Source: Apostichopus japonicus (Eukaryota > Echinodermata > Holothuroidea > Aspidochirotida > Stichopodidae). From it: a stretch of DNA of 64,000 nt. The position numbers and the translations under genes are program-made. Positions within the stretch are counted from its first letter, which is position 1; each line of letters opens with the position of its first letter. Where the stretch lies: assembly GCF_037975245.1 (NCBI RefSeq), contig NC_092571.1:8904501-8968500 (forward strand), read 5' to 3'. Below, piece by piece: positions 39,096 to 53,757 of the stretch. A model generated the notes under the pieces. The model ran no database searches. It was not told the origin of the DNA and worked only from the letters and a program-made list of their open reading frames with translations.

Positions 39096-41524
39096 ATCGG
39101 TACCGCACATTCGATTGATCGGTACGGTATCGAACATTCGATTGTTCGGTACCGCACATTCGATTGATCGGTACCGCACATTAGATTGATCGGTATCGAA
39201 CATTCGATTGTTCGGTACCGCACATTCGATTGATCGGTATCGAACATTCGATTGATCGGTACCGCACATTCGATTGATCGGTACCGCACATATGATTGAT
39301 CGGTACCGCACATTCGATTGATTGGTACCGCACATTCGATTGAACGGTACCGCACATTCGATTAATCGGTACCGCACATTCGATTGATCGGTACCGAACA
39401 TTCGATTGATCGGTACCGCACAATCGATTGATCGGTACCGAACATTCTATTGATCTGTACCGCACATTCGATTGATCGGTACCGCACATTCGATTGATCG
39501 GTACCGCACATTCGATTGATCGGTACCTCACATTCGATTGATCGGTACCACACATTCGATTGATCGGTATCGAACATTCGTTTGATCGGTACCGCACATT
39601 TGATTGATCGGTACCGCACATTCGATTGATCGGTACCGCACATTCGATTCATCGGTACCGCACATTCGATTGATCGGAACCGCACATTCGATTCATCGGT
39701 TCGGTACCGAACATTCGATTATCGGTACCGCACATTCGATTGATCGGTACCGCACATTCGTTTGATCGGTACCGCACATTCGATTGATCGGTACCGCACA
39801 TTCGATTGATCGGTACCGAACATTCGATTGATCGGTACCGAACATTCGATTGATCAATACCGCACATTCGATTGATCGGTAACGAATATTCGAATGATCG
39901 GTACCGCACATTCGATTGATCGGTAACGAACATTCGATTGATCGGTACCGCACATTCGATTGATCAATACCGCACATTCGATTGATCGGAACCGCACATT
40001 CGATTCATCGGTACGGTACAGAACATTCGATTGATCTGTACCGCACAATCGATTGATCGGTACCGAACATTCGATTGATGGGTACCGAATATTCTATTGA
40101 TCGGTACCGCACATTTGATTGATCGATCGGTACCGCACATTCGATTGATCGGTACCGAACATTCGATTGATCGGTACCGAACATTCGATTGATCAATACC
40201 GCACATTCGATTGATCGGTAACGAATATTCGAATGATCGGTACCGCACATTCGATTGATCGGTACCGCACATTCGATTCATCGGTACCGCACATTCGATT
40301 CATCGGTACCGCACATTCGATTGATCGGAACCGCACATTCGATTCATCGGTACGGTACCGAACATTCGATTATCGGTACCGCACATTCGATTGATCGGTA
40401 CCGCACATTCGATTGATCGGTACCGCACATTCGATTGATCGGTACCGCACATTCGATTGATCGGTACCGAACATTCGATTGATCGGTACCGAACATTCGA
40501 TTGATCAATACCGCACATTCGATTGATCGGTAACGAATATTCGAATGATCGGTACCGCACATTCGATTGATCGGTAACGAACATTCGATTGATCGGTACC
40601 GCACATTCGATTGATCAATACCGAATATTCGATTGATCGGTACCGCACATTCGATTCATCGGTATCGAACATTCGATTAATCGGTACAGCACATTCGATT
40701 GATCGGTACCGCACATTCGATTGATCGGTACGGTATCGAACATTCGATTGTTCGGTATCGCACATTAGTTGATCGGTACCGCACATTCGATTGATCGGTA
40801 CCGCACATTCGATTGATCGGTACCGCACATTCGATTGATCGGTACCGCACATTCGATTGATCGGTACCGCACATTCGATTGATCGGTACCGAACATTCGA
40901 TTGTTCGTTACCGCACATTCGATTGATCGGTATCGAACATTCGATTGATCGGTACCTCACATTCGATTGATCGGTACCGCACATTCGATTAATCGGTACC
41001 GCACATTCGATTGATCAATACCGCACATTCGATTGATCGGTAACGAATATTCGAATGATCGGTACCGCACATTCGATTGATCAATACCGCACATTCGATT
41101 CATCGGTACGGTACCGAACATTCGATTATCGGTACCGCACATTCGATTGATCGGTACCGCACATTCGATTGATCGGTACCGCACATTCGATTGATCGGTA
41201 CCGCACATTCGATTGATCGGTACCGAACATTCGTTTGATCGGTACGGAACATTCGATTGATCAATACCTCACATTCGATTGATCGGTAACGAATATTCGA
41301 ATGATCGGTACCGCACATTCGATTGATCGGTAACGAACATTCGATTGATCGTTACCGCACATTCGATTGATCAATACCGCATATTCGATTGATCGGTACC
41401 GCACATTCGATTGATCGGTATCGAACATTCGATTGATCGGTACAGCACATTCGATTGATCGGTACCGCACATTCGATTGATCGGTACGGTATCGAACATT
41501 CGATTGTTCGGTATCGCACATTAG
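39093..41524 (+). repeat. 2,432-bp higher-order unit, copy 1
   Basis: Landmarks across the unit recur at exactly +2,432 bp. The unit contains two CGATTATCGG 21-bp monomers, a 26-bp GATCGATCGG monomer at about 40,122 and several GGTACGGTA 28-bp monomers in fixed order. Confidence 0.85.
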
Positions 41525-43956
41525 TTGATCGGTACCGCACATTCGATTGATCGGTACGGTATCGAACATTCGATTGTTCGGTACCGCACATTCGATTGAT
41601 CGGTACCGCACATTCGATTGATCGGTATCGAACATTCGATTGTTCGGTACCGCACATTCGATTGATCGGTATCGAACATTCGATTGATCGGTACCGCACA
41701 TTCGATTGATCGGTACCGCACATATGATTGATCGGTACCGCACATTCGATTGATTGGTACCGCACATTCGATTGAACGGTACCGCACATTCGATTAATCG
41801 GTACCGCACATTCGATTGATCGGTACCGAACATTCGATTGATCGGTACCGCACAATCGATTGATCGGTACCGAACATTCTATTGATCTGTACCGCACATT
41901 CGATTGATCGGTACCGCACATTCGATTGATCGGTACCGCACATTCGATTGATCGGTACCTCACATTCGATTGATCGGTACCACACATTCGATTGATCGGT
42001 ATCGAACATTCGTTTGATCGGTACCGCACATTTGATTGATCGGTACCGCACATTCGATTGATCGGTACCGCACATTCGATTCATCGGTACCGCACATTCG
42101 ATTGATCGGAACCGCACATTCGATTCATCGGTTCGGTACCGAACATTCGATTATCGGTACCGCACATTCGATTGATCGGTACCGCACATTCGTTTGATCG
42201 GTACCGCACATTCGATTGATCGGTACCGCACATTCGATTGATCGGTACCGAACATTCGATTGATCGGTACCGAACATTCGATTGATCAATACCGCACATT
42301 CGATTGATCGGTAACGAATATTCGAATGATCGGTACCGCACATTCGATTGATCGGTAACGAACATTCGATTGATCGGTACCGCACATTCGATTGATCAAT
42401 ACCGCACATTCGATTGATCGGAACCGCACATTCGATTCATCGGTACGGTACAGAACATTCGATTGATCTGTACCGCACAATCGATTGATCGGTACCGAAC
42501 ATTCGATTGATGGGTACCGAATATTCTATTGATCGGTACCGCACATTTGATTGATCGATCGGTACCGCACATTCGATTGATCGGTACCGAACATTCGATT
42601 GATCGGTACCGAACATTCGATTGATCAATACCGCACATTCGATTGATCGGTAACGAATATTCGAATGATCGGTACCGCACATTCGATTGATCGGTACCGC
42701 ACATTCGATTCATCGGTACCGCACATTCGATTCATCGGTACCGCACATTCGATTGATCGGAACCGCACATTCGATTCATCGGTACGGTACCGAACATTCG
42801 ATTATCGGTACCGCACATTCGATTGATCGGTACCGCACATTCGATTGATCGGTACCGCACATTCGATTGATCGGTACCGCACATTCGATTGATCGGTACC
42901 GAACATTCGATTGATCGGTACCGAACATTCGATTGATCAATACCGCACATTCGATTGATCGGTAACGAATATTCGAATGATCGGTACCGCACATTCGATT
43001 GATCGGTAACGAACATTCGATTGATCGGTACCGCACATTCGATTGATCAATACCGAATATTCGATTGATCGGTACCGCACATTCGATTCATCGGTATCGA
43101 ACATTCGATTAATCGGTACAGCACATTCGATTGATCGGTACCGCACATTCGATTGATCGGTACGGTATCGAACATTCGATTGTTCGGTATCGCACATTAG
43201 TTGATCGGTACCGCACATTCGATTGATCGGTACCGCACATTCGATTGATCGGTACCGCACATTCGATTGATCGGTACCGCACATTCGATTGATCGGTACC
43301 GCACATTCGATTGATCGGTACCGAACATTCGATTGTTCGTTACCGCACATTCGATTGATCGGTATCGAACATTCGATTGATCGGTACCTCACATTCGATT
43401 GATCGGTACCGCACATTCGATTAATCGGTACCGCACATTCGATTGATCAATACCGCACATTCGATTGATCGGTAACGAATATTCGAATGATCGGTACCGC
43501 ACATTCGATTGATCAATACCGCACATTCGATTCATCGGTACGGTACCGAACATTCGATTATCGGTACCGCACATTCGATTGATCGGTACCGCACATTCGA
43601 TTGATCGGTACCGCACATTCGATTGATCGGTACCGCACATTCGATTGATCGGTACCGAACATTCGTTTGATCGGTACGGAACATTCGATTGATCAATACC
43701 TCACATTCGATTGATCGGTAACGAATATTCGAATGATCGGTACCGCACATTCGATTGATCGGTAACGAACATTCGATTGATCGTTACCGCACATTCGATT
43801 GATCAATACCGCATATTCGATTGATCGGTACCGCACATTCGATTGATCGGTATCGAACATTCGATTGATCGGTACAGCACATTCGATTGATCGGTACCGC
43901 ACATTCGATTGATCGGTACGGTATCGAACATTCGATTGTTCGGTATCGCACATTAG
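41525..43956 (+). repeat. 2,432-bp higher-order unit, copy 2
   Basis: Almost identical to copy 1 by comparison of variant monomers and of the minus-strand translations. The 26-bp landmark is at about 42,554. Confidence 0.85.
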
Positions 43957-46410
43957 TTGATCGGTACCGCACATTCGATTGATCGGTACGGTATCGAACA
44001 TTCGATTGTTCGGTACCGCACATTCGATTGATCGGTACCGCACATTCGATTGATCGGTATCGAACATTCGATTGTTCGGTACCGCACATTCGATTGATCG
44101 GTATCGAACATTCGATTGATCGGTACCGCACATTCGATTGATCGGTACCGCACATATGATTGATCGGTACCGCACATTCGATTGATTGGTACCGCACATT
44201 CGATTAAACGGTACCGCACATTCGATTAATCGGTACCGCACATTCGATTGATCGGTACCGAACATTCGATTGATCGGTACCGCACAATCGATTGATCGGT
44301 ACCGAACATTCTATTGATCTGTACCGCACATTCGATTGATCGGTACCGCACATTCGATTGATCGGTACCGCACATTCGATTGATCGGTACCTCACCTTCG
44401 ATTGATCGGTACCGCACATTCGATTGATCGGTATCGAACATTCGTTTGATCGGTACCGCACATTTGATTGATCGGTACCGCACATTCGATTGATCGGTAC
44501 CGCACATTCGATTCATCGGTACCGCACATTCGATTGATCGGAACCGCACATTCGATTCATCGGTTCGGTACCGAACATTCGATTATCGGTACCGCACATT
44601 CGATTGATCGGTACCGCACATTCGTTTGATCGGTACCGCACATTCGATTGGTCGGTACCGCACATTCGATTGATCGGTACCGAACATTCGATTGATCGGT
44701 ACCGAACATTCGATTGATCAATACCGCACATTCGATTGATCGGTAACGAATATTCGAATGATCGGTACCGCACATTCGATTGATCGGTAACGAACATTCG
44801 ATTGATCGGTACCGCACATTCGATTGATCAATACCGCACATTCGATTGATCGGAACCGCACATTCGATTCATCGGTACGGTACAGAACATTCGATTGATC
44901 GGTACCGAACATTCGTTTGATCTGTACCGCACAATCGATTGATCGGTACCGAACATTCGATTGATGGGTACCGAATATTCTATTGATCGGTACCGCACAT
45001 TTGATTGATCGATCGGTACCGCACATTCGATTGATCGGTACCGAACATTCGATTGATCGGTACCGAACATTCGATTGATCAATACCGCACATTCGATTGA
45101 TCGGTAACGAATATTCGAATGATCGGTACCGCACATTCGATTGATCGGTACCGCACATTCGATTGATCGGTACCGCACATTCGATTCATCGGTACCGCAC
45201 ATTCGATTGATCGGAACCGCACATTCGATTCATCGGTACGGTACCGAACATTCGATTATCGGTACCGCACATTCGATTGATCGGTACCGCACATTCGATT
45301 GATCGGTACCGCACATTCGATTGATCGGTACCGCACATTCGATTGATCGGTACCGAACATTCGATTGATCGGTACCGAACATTCGATTGATCAATACCGC
45401 ACATTCGATTGATCGGTAACGAATATTCGAATGATCGGTACCGCACATTCGATTGATCGGTAACGAACATTCGATTGATCGGTACCGCACATTCGATTGA
45501 TCAATACCGAATATTCGATTGATCGGTACCGCACATTCGATTCATCGGTATCGAACATTCGATTAATCGGTACAGCACATTCGATTGATCGGTACCGCAC
45601 ATTCGATTGATCGGTACGGTATCGAACATTCGATTGTTCGGTATCGCACATTAGTTGATCGGTACCGCACATTCGATTGATCGGTACCGCACATTCGATT
45701 GATCGGTACCGCACATTCGATTGATCGGTACGGCACATTCGATTGATCGGTACCGCACATTCGATTGATCGGTACCGAACATTCGATTGTTCGTTACCGC
45801 ACATTCGATTGATCGGTATCGAACATTCGATTGATCGGTACCTCACATTCGATTGATCGGTACCGCACATTCGATTAATCGGTACCGCACATTCGATTGA
45901 TCAATACCGCACATTCGATTGATCGGTAACGAATATTCGAATGATCGGTACCGCACATTCGATTGATCAATACCGCACATTCGATTCATCGGTACGGTAC
46001 CGAACATTCGATTATCGGTACCGCACATTCGATTGATCGGTACCGCACATTCGATTGATCGGTACCGCACATTCGATTGATCGGTACCGCACATTCGATT
46101 GATCGGTACCGAACATTCGTTTGATCGGTACGGAACATTCGATTGATCAATACCTCACATTCGATTGATCGGTAACGAATATTCGAATGATCGGTACCGC
46201 ACATTCGATTGATCGGTAACGAACATTCGATTGATCGTTACCGCACATTCGATTGATCAATACCGCATATTCGATTGATCGGTACCGCACATTCGATTGA
46301 TCGGTATCGAACATTCGATTGATCGGTACAGCACATTCGATTGATCGGTACCGCACAATCGATTGATCGGTACGGTATCGAACATTCGATTGTTCGGTAT
46401 CGCACATTAG
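43957..46410 (+). repeat. 2,432-bp higher-order unit, copy 3 (one monomer longer)
   Basis: Offset 2,432 bp in its left part and 2,454 bp in its right part, so a single 22-bp monomer was gained at about 44.9 kb, next to the GATCTGTACCG variant. A few private substitutions are visible. Confidence 0.85.
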
Positions 46411-47125
46411 TTGATCGGTACCGCACATTCGATTGATCGGTACCGCACATTCGATTGATCGGTACCGCACATTCGATTGATCGGTACCGCACATTCGATT
46501 GATCGGTACCGAACATTCGATTGATCGGTACCTCACATTCGATTGTTCGTTACCGCACATTCGATTGATCGGTATCGAACATTCGATTGATCGGTACCGC
46601 ACATTCGATTGATCGGTACCTCACATTCGATTGATCGGTACCGCACATTCGATTAATCGGTACCGCACATTCGATTGATCGGTACCGAACATTCGATTGA
46701 TCGGAACCGCACATTCGATTCATCGGTACGGTACCGAACATTCGATTGATCGGTACCGAACATTCGATTGATCGGTACCGCACCAACGATTAATCGGTAC
46801 CGCACATTCGATTGATCGGTACCGAACATTCGATTGATCAGAACCGCACATTCGATTCATCGGTACCGCACAATCGATTGATCGGTACCGAACATTCGAT
46901 TGATGGGTACCGAATATTCTATTGATCGGTACCGCACATTCGATTGATCGGTACCGCACATTCGATTGATCGGTACCGAACATTCGATTGATCGGTACCG
47001 AACATTCGATTGATCAATACCGCACATTCGATTGATCGGTAACGAATATTCGAATGATCGGTACCGCACATTCGATTGATCGGTACCGCACATTCGATTC
47101 ATCGGTACCGCACACTCGATTCATC
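45991..47125 (+). repeat. 1,157-bp unit, copy 1 (1,135 bp, one monomer short)
   Basis: Begins at the GGTACGGTACCG landmark at 45,991 and overlaps the end of the 2,432-bp family. It matches the next unit, with one monomer missing near its left end. Confidence 0.75.
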
Positions 47126-48282
47126 GGTACGGTACCGAACATTCGATTATCGGTACCGCACATTCGATTGATCGGTACCGCACATTCGATTGATCGGTAC
47201 CGCACATTCGATTGATCGGTACCGCACATTCGATTGATCGGTACCGCACATTCGATTGATCGGTACCGAACATTCGTTTGATCGGTACGGAACATTCGAT
47301 TGATCAATACCTCACATTCGATTGATCGGTAACGAATATTCGAATGATCGGTACCGCACATTCGATTGATCGGTAACGAACATTCGATTGATCGTTACCG
47401 CACATTCGATTGATCAATACCGCATATTCGATTGATCGGTACCGCACATTCGATTGATCGGTATCGAACATTCGATTGATCGGTACAGCACATTCGATTG
47501 ATCGGTACCGCACATTCGATTGATCGGTACGGTATCGAACATTCGATTGTTCGGTATCGCACATTAGTTGATCGGTACCGCACATTCGATTGATCGGTAC
47601 CGCACATTCGATTGATCGGTACCGCACATTCGATTGATCGGTACCGCACATTCGATTGATCGGTACCGAACATTCGATTGATCGGTACCTCACATTCGAT
47701 TGTTCGTTACCGCACATTCGATTGATCGGTATCGAACATTCGATTGATCGGTACCGCACATTCGATTGATCGGTACCTCACATTCGATTGATCGGTACCG
47801 CACATTCGATTAATCGGTACCGCACATTCGATTGATCGGTACCGAACATTCGATTGATAGGAACCGCACATTCGATTCATCGGTACGGTACCGAACATTC
47901 GATTGATCGGTACCGAACATTCGATTGATCGGTACCGCACCAACGATTAATCGGTACCGCACATTCGATTGATCGGTACCGAACATTCGATTGATCAGAA
48001 CCGCACATTCGATTCATCGGTACCGCACAATCGATTGATCGGTACCGAACATTCGATTGATGGGTACCGAATATTCTATTGATCGGTACCGCACATTCGA
48101 TTGATCGGTACCGCACATTCGATTGATCGGTACCGAACATTCGATTGATCGGTACCGAACATTCGATTGATCAATACCGCACATTCGATTGATCGGTAAC
48201 GAATATTCGAATGATCGGTACCGCACATTCGATTGATCGGTACCGCACATTCGATTCATCGGTACCGCACACTCGATTCATC
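47126..48282 (+). repeat. 1,157-bp unit, copy 2
   Basis: The landmark GGTACGGTACCG occurs at 47,126 and again at 48,283. Both 1,157-bp copies carry a rare GCACCAACGATTAATCGG monomer (at about 46,780 and 47,938), which appears once more near 52,990. Confidence 0.8.
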
Positions 48283-49685
48283 GGTACGGTACCGAACATT
48301 CGATTATCGATACCGCACATTCGATTGATCGGTACCGCACATTCGATTGATCGGTACCGCACATTCGATTGATCGGTACCGCACATTCGATTGATCGGTA
48401 CCGCACATTCGATTGATCGGTACCGAACATTCGATTGATCAATACCTCGCATTCGATTGATCGGTAACGAATATTCGAATGATCGGTACCGCACATTCGA
48501 TTGATCGGTAACGAACATTCGATTGATCGGTACCGCACATTTGATTGATCAATACCGCATATTCGATTGATCGGTACCGCACATTCGATTGATCGGTATC
48601 GAACATTCGATTGATCGGTACAGCACATTCGATTGTTCGGTACCGCACATTCGATTGATCGGTACGGTATCGAACATTCGATTGTTCGGTATCGCACATT
48701 AGTTGATCGGTACCGCACATTCGATTGATCGGTACCGCACATTCGATTGATCGGTACCGCACATTCGATTCATCGGTACCGCACATTCGATTGATCGGTA
48801 TCGAACATTCGATTGTTCGTTACCGCACATTCGATTGATCGGTATCGAACATTCGATTGATCGGTACCGCACATTCGATTGATCGGTACCTCACATTCGA
48901 TTGATCGGTACCGCACATTCGATTAATCGGTACCGCACATTCGATTGATCGGTACCGAACATTCGATTGATCGGAACCGCACATTCGATTCATCGGTACG
49001 GTACCGAACATTCGATTGATCGGTACCGAACATTCTATTGATCGGTACCGCACATTCGATTGATCGGTACCGCACATTCGATTGATCGGTACCGAACATT
49101 CGATTGATCGGTACCGAACATTCGATTGATCAATACCGCACATTCGATTGATCGGTACCGCACATTCGATTGATCGGTACCGCACATTCGATTCATCGGT
49201 ACCGCACATTCGATTGATCGGAACCGCACATTCGATTCATCGTTACGGTACCGAACATTCGATTATCGGTACCGCACATTCGATTGATCGGTACCGCACA
49301 TTCGATTGATCGGTACCGAACATTCGATTAATCGGTACCGAACATTCGATTGATAAGTACCGAACATTCGATTGATCGGTATCGTACATTCGATGAATAC
49401 GTACCGTACATTCGATTTATCGGTACCGAACTATCACTTGATCGGTAGAGAACATTCGATTGATCGGTACCGCACATTCGATTGATCGGTACCGTACATT
49501 CGATTGATCGGTACCGAACATTCGATTGATCAATACCGCACATTCGATTGATCGGTAACGAATATTCGAATGATCGGTACCGCACATTCGATTCATAGGT
49601 ACCGCACATTCGATTGATCGGTACCGCACATTCGATTCATCGGTACCGCACATTCGATTGATCGGAACCGCACATTCGATTCATC
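47882..49685 (+). repeat. 1,804-bp unit, copy 1
   Basis: Bounded by GGTACGGTACCG landmarks at 47,882 and 49,686 and colinear with the following unit at an offset of 1,804 bp. It overlaps the right part of the 1,157-bp unit, so the 1,804-bp duplication is the later event or a register shift of it. Confidence 0.8.
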
Positions 49686-51533
49686 GGTACGGTACCGAAC
49701 ATTCGATTGATCGGTACCGCACATTCGATTGATCGGTACCGCACATTCGATTGATCGGTACCGCACATTCGATTGATCGGTACCGAACATTCGATTGATC
49801 AGAACCGCACATTCGATTCATCGGTACCGCACAATCGATTGATCGGTACCGAACATTCGATTGATGGGTACCGAATATTCTATTGATCGGTACCGCACAT
49901 TCGATTGATCGGTACCGCACATTCGATTGATCGGTACCGAACATTCGATTGATCGGTACCGAACATTCGATTGATCAATACCGCACATTCGATTGATCGG
50001 TAACGAATATTCGAATGATCGGTACCGCACATTCGATTGATCGGTACCGCACATTCGATTCATCGGTACCGCACACTCGATTCATCGGTACGGTACCGAA
50101 CATTCGATTATCGATACCGCACATTCGATTGATCGGTACCGCACATTCGATTGATCGGTACCGCACATTCGATTGATCGGTACCGCACATTCGATTGATC
50201 GGTACCGCACATTCGATTGATCGGTACCGAACATTCGATTGATCAATACCTCGCATTCGATTGATCGGTAACGAATATTCGAATGATCGGTACCGCACAT
50301 TCGATTGATCGGTAACGAACATTCGATTGATCGGTACCGCACATTTGATTGATCAATACCGCATATTCGATTGATCGGTACCGCACATTCGATTGATCGG
50401 TATCGAACATTCGATTGATCGGTACAGCACATTCGATTGTTCGGTACCGCACATTCGATTGATCGGTACGGTATCGAACATTCGATTGTTCGGTATCGCA
50501 CATTAGTTGATCGGTACCGCACATTCGATTGATCGGTACCGCACATTCGATTGATCGGTACCGCACATTCGATTCATCGGTACCGCACATTCGATTGATC
50601 GGTATCGAACATTCGATTGTTCGTTACCGCACATTCGATTGATCGGTATCGAACATTCGATTGATCGGTACCGCACATTCGATTGATCGGTACCTCACAT
50701 TCGATTGATCGGTACCGCACATTCGATTAATCGGTACCGCACATTCGATTGATCGGTACCGAACATTCGATTGATCGGAACCGCACATTCGATTCATCGG
50801 TACGGTACCGAACATTCGATTGATCGGTACCGAACATTCTATTGATCGGTACCGCACATTCGATTGATCGGTACCGCACATTCGATTGATCGGTACCGAA
50901 CATTCGATTGATCGGTACCGAACATTCGATTGATCAATACCGCACATTCGATTGATCGGTACCGCACATTCGATTGATCGGTACCGCACATTCGATTCAT
51001 CGGTACCGCACATTCGATTGATCGGAACCGCACATTCGATTCATCGTTACGGTACCGAACATTCGATTATCGGTACCGCACATTCGATTGATCGGTACCG
51101 CACATTCGATTGATCGGTACCGAACATTCGATTGATCGGTACCGAACATTTGATTGATCGGTACCGAACATTCGATTAATCGGTACCGAACATTCGATTG
51201 ATAAGTACCGAACATTCGATTGATCGGTATCGTACATTCGATGAATACGTACCGTACATTCGATTTATCGGTACCGAACTATCACTTGATCGGTAGAGAA
51301 CATTCGATTGATCGGTACCGCACATTCGATTGATCGGTACCGTACATTCGATTGATCGGTACCGAACATTCGATTGATCAATACCGCACATTCGATTGAT
51401 CGGTAACGAATATTCGAATGATCGGTACCGCACATTCGATTCATAGGTACCGCACATTCGATTGATCGGTACCGCACATTCGATTCATCGGTACCGCACA
51501 TTCGATTGATCGGAACCGCACATTCGATTCATC
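49686..51533 (+). repeat. 1,804-bp unit, copy 2 (44 bp longer)
   Basis: Offset 1,804 bp in its left part and 1,848 bp in its right part, a two-monomer gain near 51.15 kb. It contains another copy of the TCGTACATTCGATGAATAC marker first seen at 27.09 kb. Confidence 0.8.
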
Positions 51534-53757
51534 GGTACGGTACCGAACATTCGATTATCGGTACCGCACATTCGATTGATCGGTACCGCACATTCGATTG
51601 ATCGGTACCGCACATTCGATTGATCGGTACCGCACATTCGATTGATCGGTACCGAACATTCGATTGATCGGTACCGAACATTCGATTGATCAATACCGCA
51701 CATTCGATTGATCGGTAACGAATATTCGAATGATCGGTACCGCACATTCGATTGATCGGTAACGAACATTCGATTGATCGGTACCGCACATTCGATTGAT
51801 CAATACCAAATATTCGATTGATCGGTACCGCACATTCGATTCATCGGTATCGAACATTCGATTAATCGGTACAGCACATTCGATTGATCGGTACCGCACA
51901 TTCGATTGATCGGTACGGTATCGAACATTCGATTGTTCGGTATCGCACATTAGTTGATCGTTACCGCACATTCGAATGATCGGTACCGCACATTCGATTG
52001 ATCGGTACCGCATTTTCGATTGATCGGTACCGCACATTCGATTGATCGGTACCGCACATTCGATTGATCGGTACCGAACATTCGATTGTTCGTTACCGCA
52101 CATTCGATTGATCGGTATCGAACATTCGATTGATCGGTACCTCACATGCGATTGATCGGTACCGCACATTCGATTAATCGGTACCGCACATTCGATTGAT
52201 CAATACCGCACATTCGATTGATCGGTACCGCACATTCGAATGATCGGTACCGCACATTCGATTGATCGGTACCGCACATTCGATTGATCGGTACCGCACA
52301 TTCGATTGATCGGTACCGAACATTCGTTTGATCGGTACGGAACATTCGATTGATCAATACCTCACATTCGATTGATCGGTAACGAATATTCGAATGATCG
52401 GTACTGCACATTCGATTGATCGGTAACGAACATTCGATTGATCGGTACCGCACATTCGATTGATCAATACCGCATATTCGATTGATCGGTACCGCACATT
52501 CGATTGATCGGTATCGAACATTCGATTGATCGGTACAGCACATTCGATTGATCGGTACCGCACATTCGATTGATCGGTACGGTATCGAACATTCGATTGT
52601 TCGGTATCGCACATTAGTTGATCGGTACCGCACATTCGATTGATCGGTACCGCATATTCGATTGATCGGTACCGCACATTCGATTGATCGGTACCGCACA
52701 TTCGATTCATCAGTACCGCACATTCGATTGATCGGTACCGAACATTCGATTGTTCGTTACCGCACATTCGATTGATCGGTATCGAACATTCGATTGATCG
52801 GTACCGCACATTCGATTGATCGGTACCTCACATTCGATTGATCGGTACCGCACATTCGATTAATCGGTACCTCACATTCGATTGATCGGTACCGAACATT
52901 CGATTGATCGGAACCGCACATTCGATTCATCGGTACGGTACCGAACATTCGATTGATCGGTACCGAACGTTCGATTGATCGGTACCGCACCAACGATTAA
53001 TCGGTACCGCACATTCGATTGATCGGTACCGAACATTCGATGATCGGTACCGAACATTCGATTGATCAATACCGCACATTCGATTGATCGGTAACGAATA
53101 TTCGAATGATCGGTACCGCACATTCGATTGATCGGTAACGAACATTCGATTGATCGGTACCGCACATTCGATTGATCAATACCGAATATTCGATTGATCG
53201 GTACCGCACATTCGATTCATCGGTATCGAACATTCGATTAATCGGTACAGCACATTCGATTGATCGGTACCGCACATTCGATTGATCAATACATCACATT
53301 CGATTGATCGGTACAGCACAATCGATTGATCGGTACCGCACATTCGATTGATCGGTACGGTATCGAACATTCGATTGTTCGGTACCGCACATTCGATTGA
53401 TCGGTATCGAACATTCGATTGTTCGGTACCGCACATTCGATTGATCGGTATCGAACATTCGATTGATCGGTACCGCACATTCGATTGATCGGTACCGCAC
53501 ATTCGATTGATCGGTATCGAACATTCGATTGATCGGTACCGCACATTCGATTGATCGGTACCGCACATTCGATTGATCGGTACCGCACATTCGATTAATC
53601 GGTACCGCACATTCGATTGATCGGTATCGAACATTCGATTCATCGGAACCTCACATTCGATTCATCGGTACGGTACCGAACATTCGATTGATCGGTACCG
53701 CACATTCGATTGATCGGTACCGCACATTCGATTGATCGGTACCGAACATTCGATTGA